From the NCBI RefSeq assembly GCF_009695745.1, contig NZ_VUNH01000004.1:1-64000 (forward strand): a stretch of 64,000 nt of DNA, written 5' to 3'. The stretch comes from Pyramidobacter porci. Lineage in GTDB: Bacteria; Synergistota; Synergistia; Synergistales; Dethiosulfovibrionaceae. The stretch's first letter is position 1. Every line of letters begins with the position of its first letter. The translations under genes were made by a program, and so were the position numbers. The notes under the pieces were generated by a model. That model made no database searches, was not told the DNA's origin, and saw only the letters and a list, made by a program, of their open reading frames with translations. Below, one piece after another: positions 8,343 through 16,894 of the stretch.

Positions 8343-8589
8343 CGCTCGAAAACTTTAATTTCCCTTTTCAAAATAAAGCCATTTCGGTTTAATCAAACAG
8401 AAACTTGCACGGAGACACGGAGTTATGAATGAGGCGCGCATCGATAGAATTTGAGAATATACGACAAACAGCTCAAATCGTTCGGATTTTTTTGCTGAGT
8501 TCTCAGTTATTCGGCAGTATCACGAGAAAATTTTTTCGCCTAAGATATTCCTTATGGTTGTATAGATTATTTTCATTGCAAAGGAGCAG
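8343..8589. other. Gap between divergent porin C and pstS
   Basis: Low-GC stretch. It contains CGGAGACACGGAG (8410-8422), a 13-mer also present in the inverted repeat at 12044-12056. A TATAGAT about 30 nt before pstS may be its -10, but no convincing -35 or Pho box was found. Confidence 0.4.
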
Positions 8590-9429
8590 ATGAAAAACAT
8601 GAACGTGAAAAAAGTTTTCCTTTCCGCCGCGCTGGCTCTCGCCGTCGCGTCGGCGGCCGCGGCCGCGCCGCTGGACGCCTTCAAGGGCATGTCGGGGACG
8701 ATGGACATCGCCGGAGGCACGGCGCATATCCCCGTGATGAAGGAAGCGGCCAAGCGCATCATGAGCGTCAATCCCGAGATCCGCATCACCGTGGCCGGCG
8801 GCGGCTCGGGCGTGGGCGTCAAACAGGTCGGCGAAGGGCTGGTCGCCATCGGCAACACGGGACGCCCGCTCAAGGAGAAGGAAATCGCCCAGTACGGCCT
8901 GAAGACATTTCCCTTCGCGATCGACGGCGTGGCGGTCGTAGTCAATCCCGCCAATCCCGTCGGCGCGCTGACGAAGGAACAGGTGGCGGCGATCTACGCC
9001 GGCACGGTCAAGGACTGGTCGGAAGTGGGCGGCACGGCGGGCGCCATCAACGTGTTCGGGCGCGAGGACGGCTCGGGCACGCGCGAAGTGTTCACCGACA
9101 AGGTGATCAGCAAGGGCGAGCTGGCCCCGAGCGTGAATGTAGTCAACTCCAACGGCGCGATGAAGACGGCCGTCGGCGGCGATGAGCGCGCCATCGGCTA
9201 CGTGGGTATCGGCCACATCGACGCCTCCGTGAAAGCGCCGACGCTGGACGGCATGACGGCGACGCAGGAGAACGCGGCCAACGGTTCCTACACGGTGGTG
9301 CGCGACCTGTTCATGAATACGAAGGGCGAGCCGCAGGGGCTGACGAAGGCGTTCATCGACTACATCTACACCGACGAGGGCGCCGAGATCATCCGCAAGA
9401 GCGGCTACATCCCCCTGCCCCGCAAATAA
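8590..9429 (+). CDS. pstS: Phosphate ABC transporter substrate-binding protein
   Basis: Periplasmic phosphate-binding protein of 279 residues. The signal peptide (about 1-25, alanine-rich) lacks a lipobox cysteine, so the protein is probably soluble in the periplasm. Family signatures are IAGGGSGVGVKQVGEGLVAI, FAIDGVAVVVNPANPV, LTKEQVAAIYAGTVKDWSEV and GREDGSGTREVF, the last forming part of the phosphate site. AGGAG precedes the ATG closely; an ATG three codons later has looser spacing. It is the first gene of pstSCAB. A strong stem-loop separates it from pstC and probably raises pstS mRNA over the rest, as is common for binding-protein genes. No phoU, phoB or phoR is present. Confidence 0.95.
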   Translation: MKNMNVKKVFLSAALALAVASAAAAAPLDAFKGMSGTMDIAGGTAHIPVMKEAAKRIMSVNPEIRITVAGGGSGVGVKQVGEGLVAIGNTGRPLKEKEIAQYGLKTFPFAIDGVAVVVNPANPVGALTKEQVAAIYAGTVKDWSEVGGTAGAINVFGREDGSGTREVFTDKVISKGELAPSVNVVNSNGAMKTAVGGDERAIGYVGIGHIDASVKAPTLDGMTATQENAANGSYTVVRDLFMNTKGEPQGLTKAFIDYIYTDEGAEIIRKSGYIPLPRK

Positions 9430-9464
9430 TGGGGCGCGGGAAAAATTTTCGCGGCGCGCGATTC

Positions 9465-9496
9465 ACGCGGGGAAAGCCTCGGCGCTTTCCCCGCGT
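9465..9496 (+). other. Stem-loop between pstS and pstC
   Basis: ACGCGGGGAAAGC pairs perfectly with GCTTTCCCCGCGT around a 6-nt loop (13-bp stem) with no T run. It fits an mRNA-stabilising or processing hairpin that sets the pstS to pstCAB ratio. Confidence 0.6.
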
Positions 9497-9563
9497 CGTC
9501 GTATCCATATCGTGACGAACGCCCGGCGCGAAACGCGGCGGGGCGATGAAGGAAGATGATTCG

Positions 9564-10412
9564 ATGACGGAAAACAAAGCGCCGCTGTGGCTCTCGGCCG
9601 CAGCGGCCTGCGTGGGGACACTGATGGCGTCGGTATTCGGCTTTATCATCGTCAGCGCGCTGCAGGCGGCGCTCGGCGGCGACGCGGCGGCGCTGATGGG
9701 CGACGCATGGCGGCCCGACGCCGGGCAGTACGGCATCGCGCCGATGGTCTGGGCGACGCTGGTTCTGTCGCTGTCGGCGCTGTCACTGGCGTGGTGTCTG
9801 TCGCTGGGCTGCGCCTGCTTCATGCACGGACTGGCGCCCCGCTGGGCGGCGCGCGCTCTCGGCGCGGCAATCCGTTTCATGACGGCGGTGCCGACGGTGG
9901 TGTACGGTTTCGTTTCGGTGTTCCTGCTCGTGCCGCTGGTGCGGCGCTCTCTGGGCGGCTCGGGGCTGTGCTGGCTGTCGGCGGGGCTGGTCCTCAGCCT
10001 GCAGATTCTGCCGGCGATGACGCTGGTGATCGACGGCGCGCTCCGCTCCATGGAGCAGCGCACGGCGCTGACGGCGGCGGCGCTGGGGATCGAGCCGGCG
10101 CAGTCGCTGGCGTGGATCGCGTTGCCGGCGTCGCGCCGCGCCCTGCTCAGCGCCGCCACGCTGGGATTCGGCCGCGCCGTGGGCGACACGCTGATCCCGA
10201 CGATGCTGGCCGGCAACGCCGTGCAGTACGCGCGCACGCCGCTGCAGGCGATGCGGACGCTGGCGGCCCACATCGGCCTGATCACCTCGACGGACGTGAC
10301 CGGGCAGGCGTACCATTCGCTGTTCGCGGCCGGCGGCCTGCTGCTGCTTTTCAGCGCCGCGGCCAGCCTGACGGTGCGCCGCCTCAAGGCGCAAAAGGAG
10401 AAATGCGCATGA
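9564..10412 (+). CDS. pstC: Phosphate ABC transporter permease PstC
   Basis: Inner-membrane permease of 282 residues with six hydrophobic segments. The segment RFMTAVPTVVYGFVSVFLLV and the coupling loop TAAALGIEPAQSLAWIALPA (the EAA motif that contacts the ATPase) identify PstC, followed by the conserved GRAVGDTLIPTMLAGNA. AAGGAAG 8 nt upstream supports the ATG at 9564; an in-frame ATG at 9546 adds six residues but has a poorer site. The stop overlaps the pstA start (ATGA). Confidence 0.93.
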   Translation: MTENKAPLWLSAAAACVGTLMASVFGFIIVSALQAALGGDAAALMGDAWRPDAGQYGIAPMVWATLVLSLSALSLAWCLSLGCACFMHGLAPRWAARALGAAIRFMTAVPTVVYGFVSVFLLVPLVRRSLGGSGLCWLSAGLVLSLQILPAMTLVIDGALRSMEQRTALTAAALGIEPAQSLAWIALPASRRALLSAATLGFGRAVGDTLIPTMLAGNAVQYARTPLQAMRTLAAHIGLITSTDVTGQAYHSLFAAGGLLLLFSAAASLTVRRLKAQKEKCA

Positions 10413-11284
10413 GGAGCCGGGCGCTGCTGGTTCTTTCATGGGGCGCGGCACTGATCGTGCCCGCGTCCGTCGGCGCCATGCTGTGGCGCTTGTGCGCCCG
10501 GGGCGGTCCAACGCTGGGGCTGGAACTGTTTTTCGGCGACGCGCCGCCGCTGCAGGCCATGTTCGGTCGTTTTCCCGTCTGGGACGGCATCTGGCCGGCG
10601 GCCGCGGGCACGCTGTCGCTGCTGGCGCTGACGATGGCGATGGCGCTGCTCCCCGGCGTCGGCTGCGGCGTATACCTGGCCTGCTTCGCCGCTCCGCGGG
10701 CGAAGCGCTGGCTCGGTCTGGCGGTGGATCTGCTGGCGGGCGTGCCGTCGATCGTGATGGGGCTGTTCGGCTTCATGCTGATTTTGGCGCTGCGGCGGCT
10801 GTTCGCGCCCGCGGCCACCACGTGCCTGCTGCTGTCGGCGTTCTGTCTGGCGCTGCTGGTGCTGCCGCCGCTGATCATCACGACGCGGACGGTGCTGGAA
10901 AGCCTGCCAGGCGAACTGCGGCTGACGGGCGAGGCGCTGGGGCTGACGCCGTGGCAGACGGCACGGCACCTGCTGCTGCCCGCGGGAGGGCGGGACGTTC
11001 TCGGCGGCGTGATGCTGGCGCTGGGGCGCGCCGCCGAGGACACGGCGGTGATCATGGTCACGGGGGCGGTCGCCAACGCCGGTCTGCCCGCCGGGCTGAC
11101 GGCCAAGTACGAGGCGCTGCCGTTCTTCATCTTCTACATCTCGGCGCAGTACGCCGACCAAGGCGACCTGCGGCGCGGCTTCGGCGCGGCGCTAGTACTG
11201 CTGATTCTCTCGGGGGCGCTGCTGCTGTGCGCCCACGCGCTGCAGAGGAGCCTCGAACGAAAATGGAAAGGAGAGCGCCCATGA
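10409..11284 (+). CDS. pstA: Phosphate ABC transporter permease PstA
   Basis: Second permease subunit, 291 residues. DLLAGVPSIVMGLFGFMLIL and TGEALGLTPWQTARHLLLPA (EAA loop) followed by GRAAEDTAVIMVTGAVANAG match PstA. The ATG at 10409 has AAGGAG 8 nt upstream and overlaps the pstC stop; the ATG two codons earlier is too close to that site. Its own stop overlaps the pstB start, so the three genes are translationally coupled. Confidence 0.93.
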   Translation: MRSRALLVLSWGAALIVPASVGAMLWRLCARGGPTLGLELFFGDAPPLQAMFGRFPVWDGIWPAAAGTLSLLALTMAMALLPGVGCGVYLACFAAPRAKRWLGLAVDLLAGVPSIVMGLFGFMLILALRRLFAPAATTCLLLSAFCLALLVLPPLIITTRTVLESLPGELRLTGEALGLTPWQTARHLLLPAGGRDVLGGVMLALGRAAEDTAVIMVTGAVANAGLPAGLTAKYEALPFFIFYISAQYADQGDLRRGFGAALVLLILSGALLLCAHALQRSLERKWKGERP

Positions 11285-12030
11285 ATCTGTGTGCGCGCAT
11301 CGAAAACCTGAACGTCAGCGCCGGAGCGCAAAACATCCTGAACGGTCTGTCGCTGGAATGTCCCGACCGGAAGATCACCGTGCTGGTCGGACGCAGCGGC
11401 TCGGGCAAGACGACGCTGCTGCGGTCGCTGAACCGGCTGAACGACTGTTTTCCGGCGCTGCGCACGTCGGGCCGCGTGGAGCTGAAAATCGGCGGCCTCC
11501 TGCGGGCCGTCGGCGACGTGCCGCTGCCGGAACTGCGCCGCCGCGCCGGCATGGTCTTTCAGTCGCCCAACCCCTTGCCTCTGAGCGTCGCCCGCAATGT
11601 GCTGCTGCCTTTGCAGCTGACGCTCGGCGTGAAGGGAACGGAGGCGGAGGGGCGCATGAAACAGGCGCTCGAGCAGGTAGGGCTGTGGAAAGAGGTCGCA
11701 GGGCGGCTGAACCAGCCCGCCGCGTCGCTGTCGGGCGGGCAGCAGCAGCGTCTTTGTCTGGCGCGCACGCTGGCGCTGGAACCTGACGTGCTGCTGCTGG
11801 ACGAGCCGACCGCGTCGCTCGACCGCCACGCCGCTGAGGTCGTCGAAGATCTGCTGCTGTCGCTGAAAGAGCGCTATCCGATCGTGATGGTCTCGCACAG
11901 TCTGATTCAGGCGCGCCGCCTCGCCGACCGCCTCGCCGTGCTGCGCGGCGGCGCGCTGTGCCGCACGCTCGACGCCGCCGAGCTGCCCGCGGGCGGCGAA
12001 GGCGAGGTGTTCATCGAGCGTTTGCTGTAA
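11281..12030 (+). CDS. pstB: Phosphate ABC transporter ATP-binding protein
   Basis: Cytoplasmic ATPase of 249 residues that powers phosphate import. Walker A GRSGSGKT (37-44), Q-loop MVFQSPNPLPLSV (PstB-type), signature LSGGQQQRL, Walker B VLLLDEP, D-loop TASLD and switch histidine VSHS are all present. The region between Walker A and the Q-loop is slightly shorter than in well-studied PstB proteins. Last gene of pstSCAB. The stop is followed at once by the 161-bp inverted-repeat element, whose hairpins are the only candidate terminator. Confidence 0.93.
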   Translation: MNLCARIENLNVSAGAQNILNGLSLECPDRKITVLVGRSGSGKTTLLRSLNRLNDCFPALRTSGRVELKIGGLLRAVGDVPLPELRRRAGMVFQSPNPLPLSVARNVLLPLQLTLGVKGTEAEGRMKQALEQVGLWKEVAGRLNQPAASLSGGQQQRLCLARTLALEPDVLLLDEPTASLDRHAAEVVEDLLLSLKERYPIVMVSHSLIQARRLADRLAVLRGGALCRTLDAAELPAGGEGEVFIERLL

Positions 12031-12191
12031 ACAAAAGCCACCGCGGAGACACGGAGAAAAACGAAAAATATGGACTATAGAAATACGAGAGAAGCTGGCG
12101 GGAGAACAATCTCCTGCCAGCTTCTCCTATGTTTTTGCCGCGAAGCGGCAACCTTTTTTGCCTTTCTTTGTGTCTCCGCGGTGGCTTTTGT
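12031..12191. repeat. 161-bp element with perfect 22-bp terminal inverted repeats
   Basis: ACAAAAGCCACCGCGGAGAC-AC at 12031-12052 is the exact reverse complement of 12170-12191. Inside is a strong hairpin (GAAGCTGGCgGGAGA / TCTCCtGCCAGCTTC, 12091-12124) and a small one (TGCCGcgaaGCGGCA type, about 12136-12151). It abuts the pstB stop, carries no gene, and resembles a REP/MITE-like non-autonomous repeat. The inner 13-mer recurs at 8410-8422. Confidence 0.75.
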
Positions 12192-12205
12192 TTTGACCTT
12201 CGCCC

Positions 12206-12925
12206 CTACGCCTCCCCGTCTTCGCCGCAGACGGCTTCGGCGACGCGGCGGCAGAAGCGCGCGCCCTTTTCGCGATCCGGCTGCAGCATCACCAGCGCCG
12301 CGGCGACCACGGGACGCTTGCCGTCGGGGCAGAGGACGCCCGCGTCGTATTCGCTGCCGGGAAACGAAGCGCCGAAACGCGCCAGGCATTTTTCTCCCAC
12401 GGACGCGAACTTGCCGCCGTCCCGGGATTCCGACATGAGCGCCAGCAGACGCCGGCAACTGGCCTCCGACAGCCCCTCGTGACTCAGAAGACGACGGAAA
12501 AATGCGGCCGCGTCCTCGGCGCAGGTGACGTTGCTCCGCAGCGATTCGTTCTCCCCCACCGGGCGGCGGATCTCCGTCTGCTCCATGCCGGCGCGGCGGG
12601 CCGCGGCGTTGACCGCTTCCATGCCGAGCGCGCTGATCAGCGCGTTGACTGCTTCCACGCCGCCGCCGCAGACGGCGCGGGCCGCGTCTTCCCAGCTCAT
12701 GGGAGCGCCGGGAAGCGGCTCTCCCAGTTCGATCTCGCCCGCTTCGACGCGCTCGAAAAGGTTCCACAGCGCCGGCAGCGCCGCCATCGGTCCGGCGGGC
12801 ACAAAACGTCCGCCGTTATAGACAAGCTGCAGGTCCGCCGTGCCGTCGTAAACGGCCGCCGCCGGCGCGCCGCCGGCGGCGCCGGCGATCGCCCGCAGGA
12901 CGCCGCCTTTCCAATTTTCAGGCAT
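12206..12925 (-). CDS. Beta-lactamase-fold (class A-like) protein lacking catalytic residues
   Basis: A 239-residue protein that aligns by pattern to the serine beta-lactamase family: FVPAGPMAALPALWNLFERV EAGEIEL corresponds to the active-site helix, NALISALG to the SDN region, NESLRSNVTCAEDAAAFFRR to the omega-loop region and its following helix, and FPGSEYDAGVLCPDGKRPV to the KTG strand. The SxxK nucleophile/base pair is replaced by GPMA, SDN is lost, and the KTG motif is missing. No signal peptide is visible. It is therefore probably a cytoplasmic pseudoenzyme, not a drug-resistance gene. AAGGAGGAG precedes the ATG, and a strong promoter reads into it. Confidence 0.6.
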   Translation of the reverse strand: MPENWKGGVLRAIAGAAGGAPAAAVYDGTADLQLVYNGGRFVPAGPMAALPALWNLFERVEAGEIELGEPLPGAPMSWEDAARAVCGGGVEAVNALISALGMEAVNAAARRAGMEQTEIRRPVGENESLRSNVTCAEDAAAFFRRLLSHEGLSEASCRRLLALMSESRDGGKFASVGEKCLARFGASFPGSEYDAGVLCPDGKRPVVAAALVMLQPDREKGARFCRRVAEAVCGEDGEA

Positions 12926-12956
12926 GAAAACTCCTCCTTATGAATAATCCTGCACG

Positions 12957-12985
12957 AGTGTAAACGCTCCCGCCGTCGCTGTCAA
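12957..12985 (-). promoter_or_regulatory. Promoter of the beta-lactamase-fold gene
   Basis: Consensus -35 TTGACA (complement of 12980-12985), 17 nt, TACACT (complement of 12957-12962). Confidence 0.8.
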
Positions 12986-13021
12986 TTTTCCGCGACAGAT
13001 GTTTTTTGACTCCCTGCGGCC

Positions 13022-13050
13022 TTGCAATTTTTCGCTTTGTGTGTCAAAAT
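13022..13050 (+). promoter_or_regulatory. Promoter of tpx
   Basis: TTGCAA (13022-13027), 17 nt, CAAAAT (13045-13050). Confidence 0.5.
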
Positions 13051-13141
13051 ATCCGCGGAGGCAAAGAAGTGTTTTTTGCTCGGAATTCATTCGCCGCCGG
13101 AAAATGATGCGGCGGCCATTGATCTTAAGGAGGTCATTCGC

Positions 13142-13654
13142 ATGCAGGAAAGAAAAGGCGTCGTCGCGATGAAGGGCAATCCGCTCACGCTGGTGGGGCC
13201 GGAGCTGAAAGTCGGCGACAAGGCGCCCGATTTCGCCGTGGTCGACACGGCCATGGCGCCCAAATCGCTGAAGGATTACGCGGGCAAGATCAAGGTGCTC
13301 TCCGTGACGCCGTCGCTGGACACGCCCGTCTGCGATCTGCAGGCCACGTGGTTCAACGAGGACGCGGCCGAGCTGGGCGACGTGTACGTGCTCAACGTCA
13401 GTATGGACCTGCCCTTCGCGCTGAAACGCTATTGCGCCGCCAAGGGCTTCGACAAGGTGGCGACGCTCTCCGACCACCGCGAGGCCTCGTTCGGCACGGC
13501 CTACGGCGTGCTGATCAAGGAGCTGCGCCTGCTGGCCCGCGCCGTTTTCGTGGTCGACCGCGACGACGTGATCCGCTACGTCGAAGTGGTGCCCGAGGCC
13601 ACCGACTCCATCGACTACGACAAGCTGCTGGAGGCCGTCAAGGCGCTGGCGTAA
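13142..13654 (+). CDS. tpx: Thiol peroxidase (Tpx-type 2-Cys peroxiredoxin)
   Basis: A 170-residue peroxiredoxin that reduces hydroperoxides at the expense of thioredoxin. The peroxidatic motif is TPSLDTPVCDLQ (Cys64). The resolving cysteine is Cys98 in RYCAAKGF, and the family ending RYVEVVPEATDSIDYDKLLE is intact. The start ATG follows AAGGAGG. It stands alone with its own promoter and terminator, which fits an oxidative-stress gene in an anaerobe. Confidence 0.95.
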   Translation: MQERKGVVAMKGNPLTLVGPELKVGDKAPDFAVVDTAMAPKSLKDYAGKIKVLSVTPSLDTPVCDLQATWFNEDAAELGDVYVLNVSMDLPFALKRYCAAKGFDKVATLSDHREASFGTAYGVLIKELRLLARAVFVVDRDDVIRYVEVVPEATDSIDYDKLLEAVKALA

Positions 13655-13683
13655 GGACAAAACACGAATACCGATCCGTAAAG

Positions 13684-13729
13684 CGCCCCTCGATGGCCGG
13701 AAACGTTCCGACCTTCGAGGGGCGTTTTT
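13684..13729 (+). terminator. Terminator of tpx
   Basis: CGCCCCTCGA pairs with TCGAGGGGCG around a 21-nt loop, then TTTTT. Confidence 0.85.
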
Positions 13730-13770
13730 CAAGAATGGGGGCAAGCAGAAATCCTCGATTCATCGACGCA

Positions 13771-13818
13771 AAAAATTTCGCCCGCTCCGGTTCACTCGAA
13801 CCGGAGCGGGCGAAATTT
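13771..13818 (-). terminator. Terminator of the UvrD/PcrA gene
   Basis: A 21-bp perfect stem (AAATTTCGCCCGCTCCGGTT-C and its complement) around loop ACTC; on the minus strand it is followed by TTTTTT. Confidence 0.9.
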
Positions 13819-13911
13819 CTCTTGAGCATACAAACCAAATCGTTGCGGCATATTGCTTGAAGTAATCATGCTCCACGCAGAACATTTTCGGCGCGCACAA
13901 AAACGCGCCCG

Positions 13912-16062
13912 CTACGACCGCGTCAGCGGCGCTTTGAAGCTGAGCCGCCGCGGCGTGGCGAGGCGGTCGAAGCGCACCGTGTAGCACAGCTCGTCCGCGT
14001 CCGCGTCGACGATCACGCCGGGGCCGAAAACGGGGTGCGTCACCTTCGTGCCCGGCGGCAGCGCCTCGATCCGGCTGTCGCAGCGCAGCTGCCTTTCGCT
14101 CTCGGCGATACGCTCGCGGGCCTCTTCGATCAGGCCGGGGCGCGGCGGCGCGACGTGCTGCAAAAGTTCCGGGTCGATATCGAGGACGAAGCGGCTCGGA
14201 TAGCGCGGCGAACCGTCGAGCGTGCGGCCGCCGGCTTCCGTCAGGCAGAGGGCGTCGCGGGCGCGGGTCACGGCAACGAAGGCGAGGCGGCGCTCCTCCT
14301 CCATCGCTTGCAGCGTGCGCGTGCGGCGCGTCGGGAATACGCCTTCGTTCATGCCGCACAGAAACACGTGGGGAAATTCCAGCCCCTTGGCGGCATGCAC
14401 GGTCATCAGGCGCACCGTGTCGGCCGACTCGGCGCGGTCGCCGTCGGTGAACAGCGCCGCATGGCGGAGGTAATCGGCGACGCCGCTTTCCTCGCCGCAG
14501 GTCGTTTCGTACTCGTGGACGGCCTGTTTCAGCTCGGCCAGATTGTCGAGGCGCTGCTGGGCGCCCTCGGTGCGCAGCATGGCTTCGTAGCCGCTCTCGT
14601 CGAGGAGGCCGGACAGCGCTTCCGAGACTGGCAGAACCGGGGCGGCGGAGAACCGTTCGATCAGGCGCACGAAGGCGGCGGCGCGGGTGCCTTTGAAAAT
14701 TTCCTCGTCCAGCGTCGCGGTCAGCGCCTCCCACAGCGAGCAGCCGAGCGACGCCGCCCGCTCTTCCAAAAAGGCCATGCGCCGCGCCCCCATGTTGCGC
14801 CGCGGCGCGTTGACCACGCGGCGGAAGGAGAGGTCGTCGCGGTAGGCGACCAGGCGCAGGTAGGCGAGCGCGTCCTTGATCTCGGCGCGGTCGTAGAACT
14901 GCACGCCGGCGTAGATCGTGTAGGGGATCTTCTCCTTCAAAAACGCCGCTTCCAGGCTGCGCGTCAGGTAATGGGCGCGGTACAGCACCGCGCACGACTT
15001 GCAGGGCGCGCCCGCTTCGCGGAGTTTTTTGATCTCGGCGGCGATCCAGCGCGCCTCGTCCTCTGCCGTCTCGCCGTGGAAGCAGCGCACCGGGGCGCCG
15101 GGGGCGCGCACGGGGAGCAGGTCTTTTTTGACGCGCGTCTCGTTCTTGCCGATCAGGCTGTTGGCGGCCGCGAGGATCTGCGGCGTGGAGCGGTAATTTT
15201 CCATCATCATGATCGTGCGCGTGCCCGGGTGACGGGCGTCGAAGTCGAGAAGGTATTTGACGCTGGCGCCGCGCCAGGTGTAGATGGTCTGGTCGGGGTC
15301 GCCGACGACGAACAGGTTTTTGTGAAAGCCGCAGAGGGCTTCCATGAGGCGGTACTGAAGCCCGTCGATGTCCTGAAACTCGTCGATCATCACGTATTCG
15401 AGGCGCTGCTGCCACTTGCGGCGGATCTCCGGCTCGCGCTCGAAGATGTGCAGCGTGAAGACGATCAGGTCGTTGTAGTCCAGGCCGAAGCATTTCTTCT
15501 GCTGGTAGAGATAGCCGTAAAACAGGATGTCCGCCGTCTCCGCGGCTTCTTCGTATTTTTTGCGCAGCCGTTCCAGCGGCAGGGCGATCAGGTCGAGGCA
15601 GTACCGCGGCTCCTTGAAGAGCTTGCGGATCTCGAACATGTCGCGCGCCTCGGCGAAGGTCATGTCGCGCAATGTCAGGCCGCGCTCGGCGTAAACGATC
15701 CTGAGGATGTCGTCGATGTCGGAGTTGTCGAGGACGATGAAGCTTTTCGGATACTGCACGGCGTGGCTGTCCTCCTGCAGGACGGAGACGCAGAAGCCGT
15801 GAAACGTGTTGACGTAGCCGGTGTCGTTGTCGCCGGTGAGCGCGTGGATGCGCTGGCGCATTTCGTTGGCCGACTTGTTGCTGAAGGTGACGCAGAGGAT
15901 GCGCCCGGGTATCACGCCCAGCCCATCCACCAGCCAGGCGAAGCGCCGCGACAGGGCGCGCGTCTTGCCCGAACCGGCGCCGGCGATGACGCGCACGTAG
16001 CCTTCCGTGGCCGTCACGGCCTCGCGCTGGGACGCGTTCAGCCCTTCGAGGATGTCTTTCAC
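13912..16062 (-). CDS. UvrD/PcrA/Rep-type superfamily 1 DNA helicase
   Basis: A 716-residue 3'-5' helicase of the UvrD family, acting in repair and replication restart. Motifs in order: LNASQREAV (Q motif), IAGAGSGKTR (Walker A), TFSNKSANEMRQR (Ia), NTFHGFC, VMIDEFQDID (Walker B), VGDPDQTIYTWRGA (III), MENYRSTPQIL (IV), MTVHAAKGLEFPHVFLCGMN (V) and EERRLAFVAVTRARD (VI). A C-terminal tail THPVFGPGVIV is the PcrA-type tudor-like region. The GTG at 16062 has AAAGGGGGCGAG upstream; an ATG 13 codons earlier has no ribosome site. Transcribed divergently from the polysaccharide genes. Confidence 0.92.
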   Translation of the reverse strand: MKDILEGLNASQREAVTATEGYVRVIAGAGSGKTRALSRRFAWLVDGLGVIPGRILCVTFSNKSANEMRQRIHALTGDNDTGYVNTFHGFCVSVLQEDSHAVQYPKSFIVLDNSDIDDILRIVYAERGLTLRDMTFAEARDMFEIRKLFKEPRYCLDLIALPLERLRKKYEEAAETADILFYGYLYQQKKCFGLDYNDLIVFTLHIFEREPEIRRKWQQRLEYVMIDEFQDIDGLQYRLMEALCGFHKNLFVVGDPDQTIYTWRGASVKYLLDFDARHPGTRTIMMMENYRSTPQILAAANSLIGKNETRVKKDLLPVRAPGAPVRCFHGETAEDEARWIAAEIKKLREAGAPCKSCAVLYRAHYLTRSLEAAFLKEKIPYTIYAGVQFYDRAEIKDALAYLRLVAYRDDLSFRRVVNAPRRNMGARRMAFLEERAASLGCSLWEALTATLDEEIFKGTRAAAFVRLIERFSAAPVLPVSEALSGLLDESGYEAMLRTEGAQQRLDNLAELKQAVHEYETTCGEESGVADYLRHAALFTDGDRAESADTVRLMTVHAAKGLEFPHVFLCGMNEGVFPTRRTRTLQAMEEERRLAFVAVTRARDALCLTEAGGRTLDGSPRYPSRFVLDIDPELLQHVAPPRPGLIEEARERIAESERQLRCDSRIEALPPGTKVTHPVFGPGVIVDADADELCYTVRFDRLATPRRLSFKAPLTRS

Positions 16063-16096
16063 GCCGCTCGCCCCCTTTCTTTCGCGAATACCAATT

Positions 16097-16124
16097 ATCA
16101 TACAGAAAGCGCCGAAGAAATCAA
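16097..16124 (-). promoter_or_regulatory. Promoter of the helicase gene
   Basis: TTGATT (complement of 16119-16124), 16 nt, TATGAT (complement of 16097-16102). Confidence 0.6.
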
Positions 16125-16185
16125 GGCGGCGGCAAAACGAAGCGCGGCGGGAAGGAAACGCGCCCCGTTTTCGCGCTCAGTGGGA

Positions 16186-16191
16186 TATAAT
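16186..16191 (+). promoter_or_regulatory. -10 box for the polysaccharide genes
   Basis: Perfect TATAAT 29 nt before the sugar transferase start; no good -35 is visible. Confidence 0.4.
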
Positions 16192-16219
16192 GAAAAAAAT
16201 CTTCGCGGAGGCCGAGGCC

Positions 16220-16894
16220 ATGATTCTGATCAGCGGAAAAAGTTATCTGCCGCTCAAGCGGCTTATGGATATTCTCGGATCGTTGGCGGCGCTGCTGGTT
16301 CTTTCCCCGCTGATGGTCGGGGTCGCTCTGCGGGTGAAAAGGGAGATGGGTTCTCCCGTCATCTTCGCTCAGCCGCGCCCGGGGCGCGGCGAAAAGATTT
16401 TTCTGAACTACAAGTTCCGCTCCATGCGTCACGCCGTCGACGCTTCGGGACGCCCGCTGCCCGACCGGGAACGCCTCACGCCGTTCGGCCGCAGGCTGCG
16501 CCGTTCCAGCCTCGACGAACTGCCCGAGCTGTGGAATGTCCTCAAGGGCGACATGAGCCTCGTCGGGCCGCGGCCGCTGCTGGTCGATTTTCTGCCGCTT
16601 TTCGGCGAAGAGGAAGCCCGCCGCCACTCCGTGCGCCCGGGGCTCACGGGGCTGGCCCAGATCAACGGGCGCAACGCCATGAGCTGGGAAAAGCGCCTCC
16701 AGTACGATCTCGAATACGTCGACCGCCTCAGCCTGTGGCTCGACCTCAAGATCCTCTGGCGCACCGTCGCCGCCGTTTTGCGCCGCGACGGCGTCGACGC
16801 CGGCGAAGGGGAAACGATCATCGCGCCGCCGACGGAGATCAAGCGGCCCCGCGCGCTCGAAAAGATCGACGGCGCGAAGGAGCGATCGTCATGA
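16220..16894 (+). CDS. Undecaprenyl-phosphate sugar phosphotransferase
   Basis: A 224-residue inner-membrane initiating transferase of the bacterial sugar transferase family (WcaJ/RfbP C-terminal domain only). It moves a sugar-1-phosphate from a nucleotide sugar to undecaprenyl phosphate. One membrane segment lies near residues 17-37. It is followed by the family motifs YKFRSMRH, LRRSSLDELPELWNVLKGDM, SLVGPRPLL and HSVRPGLTGLAQINGRN..W..RLQYDLEYV. GGAGG 7 nt upstream supports the ATG at 16220; an ATG at 16190 lies inside the -10 box. The stop overlaps the next start, which makes it first in a three-gene unit for a surface polysaccharide. Confidence 0.92.
   Translation: MILISGKSYLPLKRLMDILGSLAALLVLSPLMVGVALRVKREMGSPVIFAQPRPGRGEKIFLNYKFRSMRHAVDASGRPLPDRERLTPFGRRLRRSSLDELPELWNVLKGDMSLVGPRPLLVDFLPLFGEEEARRHSVRPGLTGLAQINGRNAMSWEKRLQYDLEYVDRLSLWLDLKILWRTVAAVLRRDGVDAGEGETIIAPPTEIKRPRALEKIDGAKERSS

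Noticed and set aside
12206-12925. Active class A beta-lactamase
   Set aside because: The nucleophilic serine and the lysine three residues later are absent, and there is no signal peptide.
13869-13884. Third parS-like sequence (TGCTCCACGCAGAACA)
   Set aside because: Differs from the two perfect sites at three positions and is no longer a palindrome; listed only as a degenerate lookalike.
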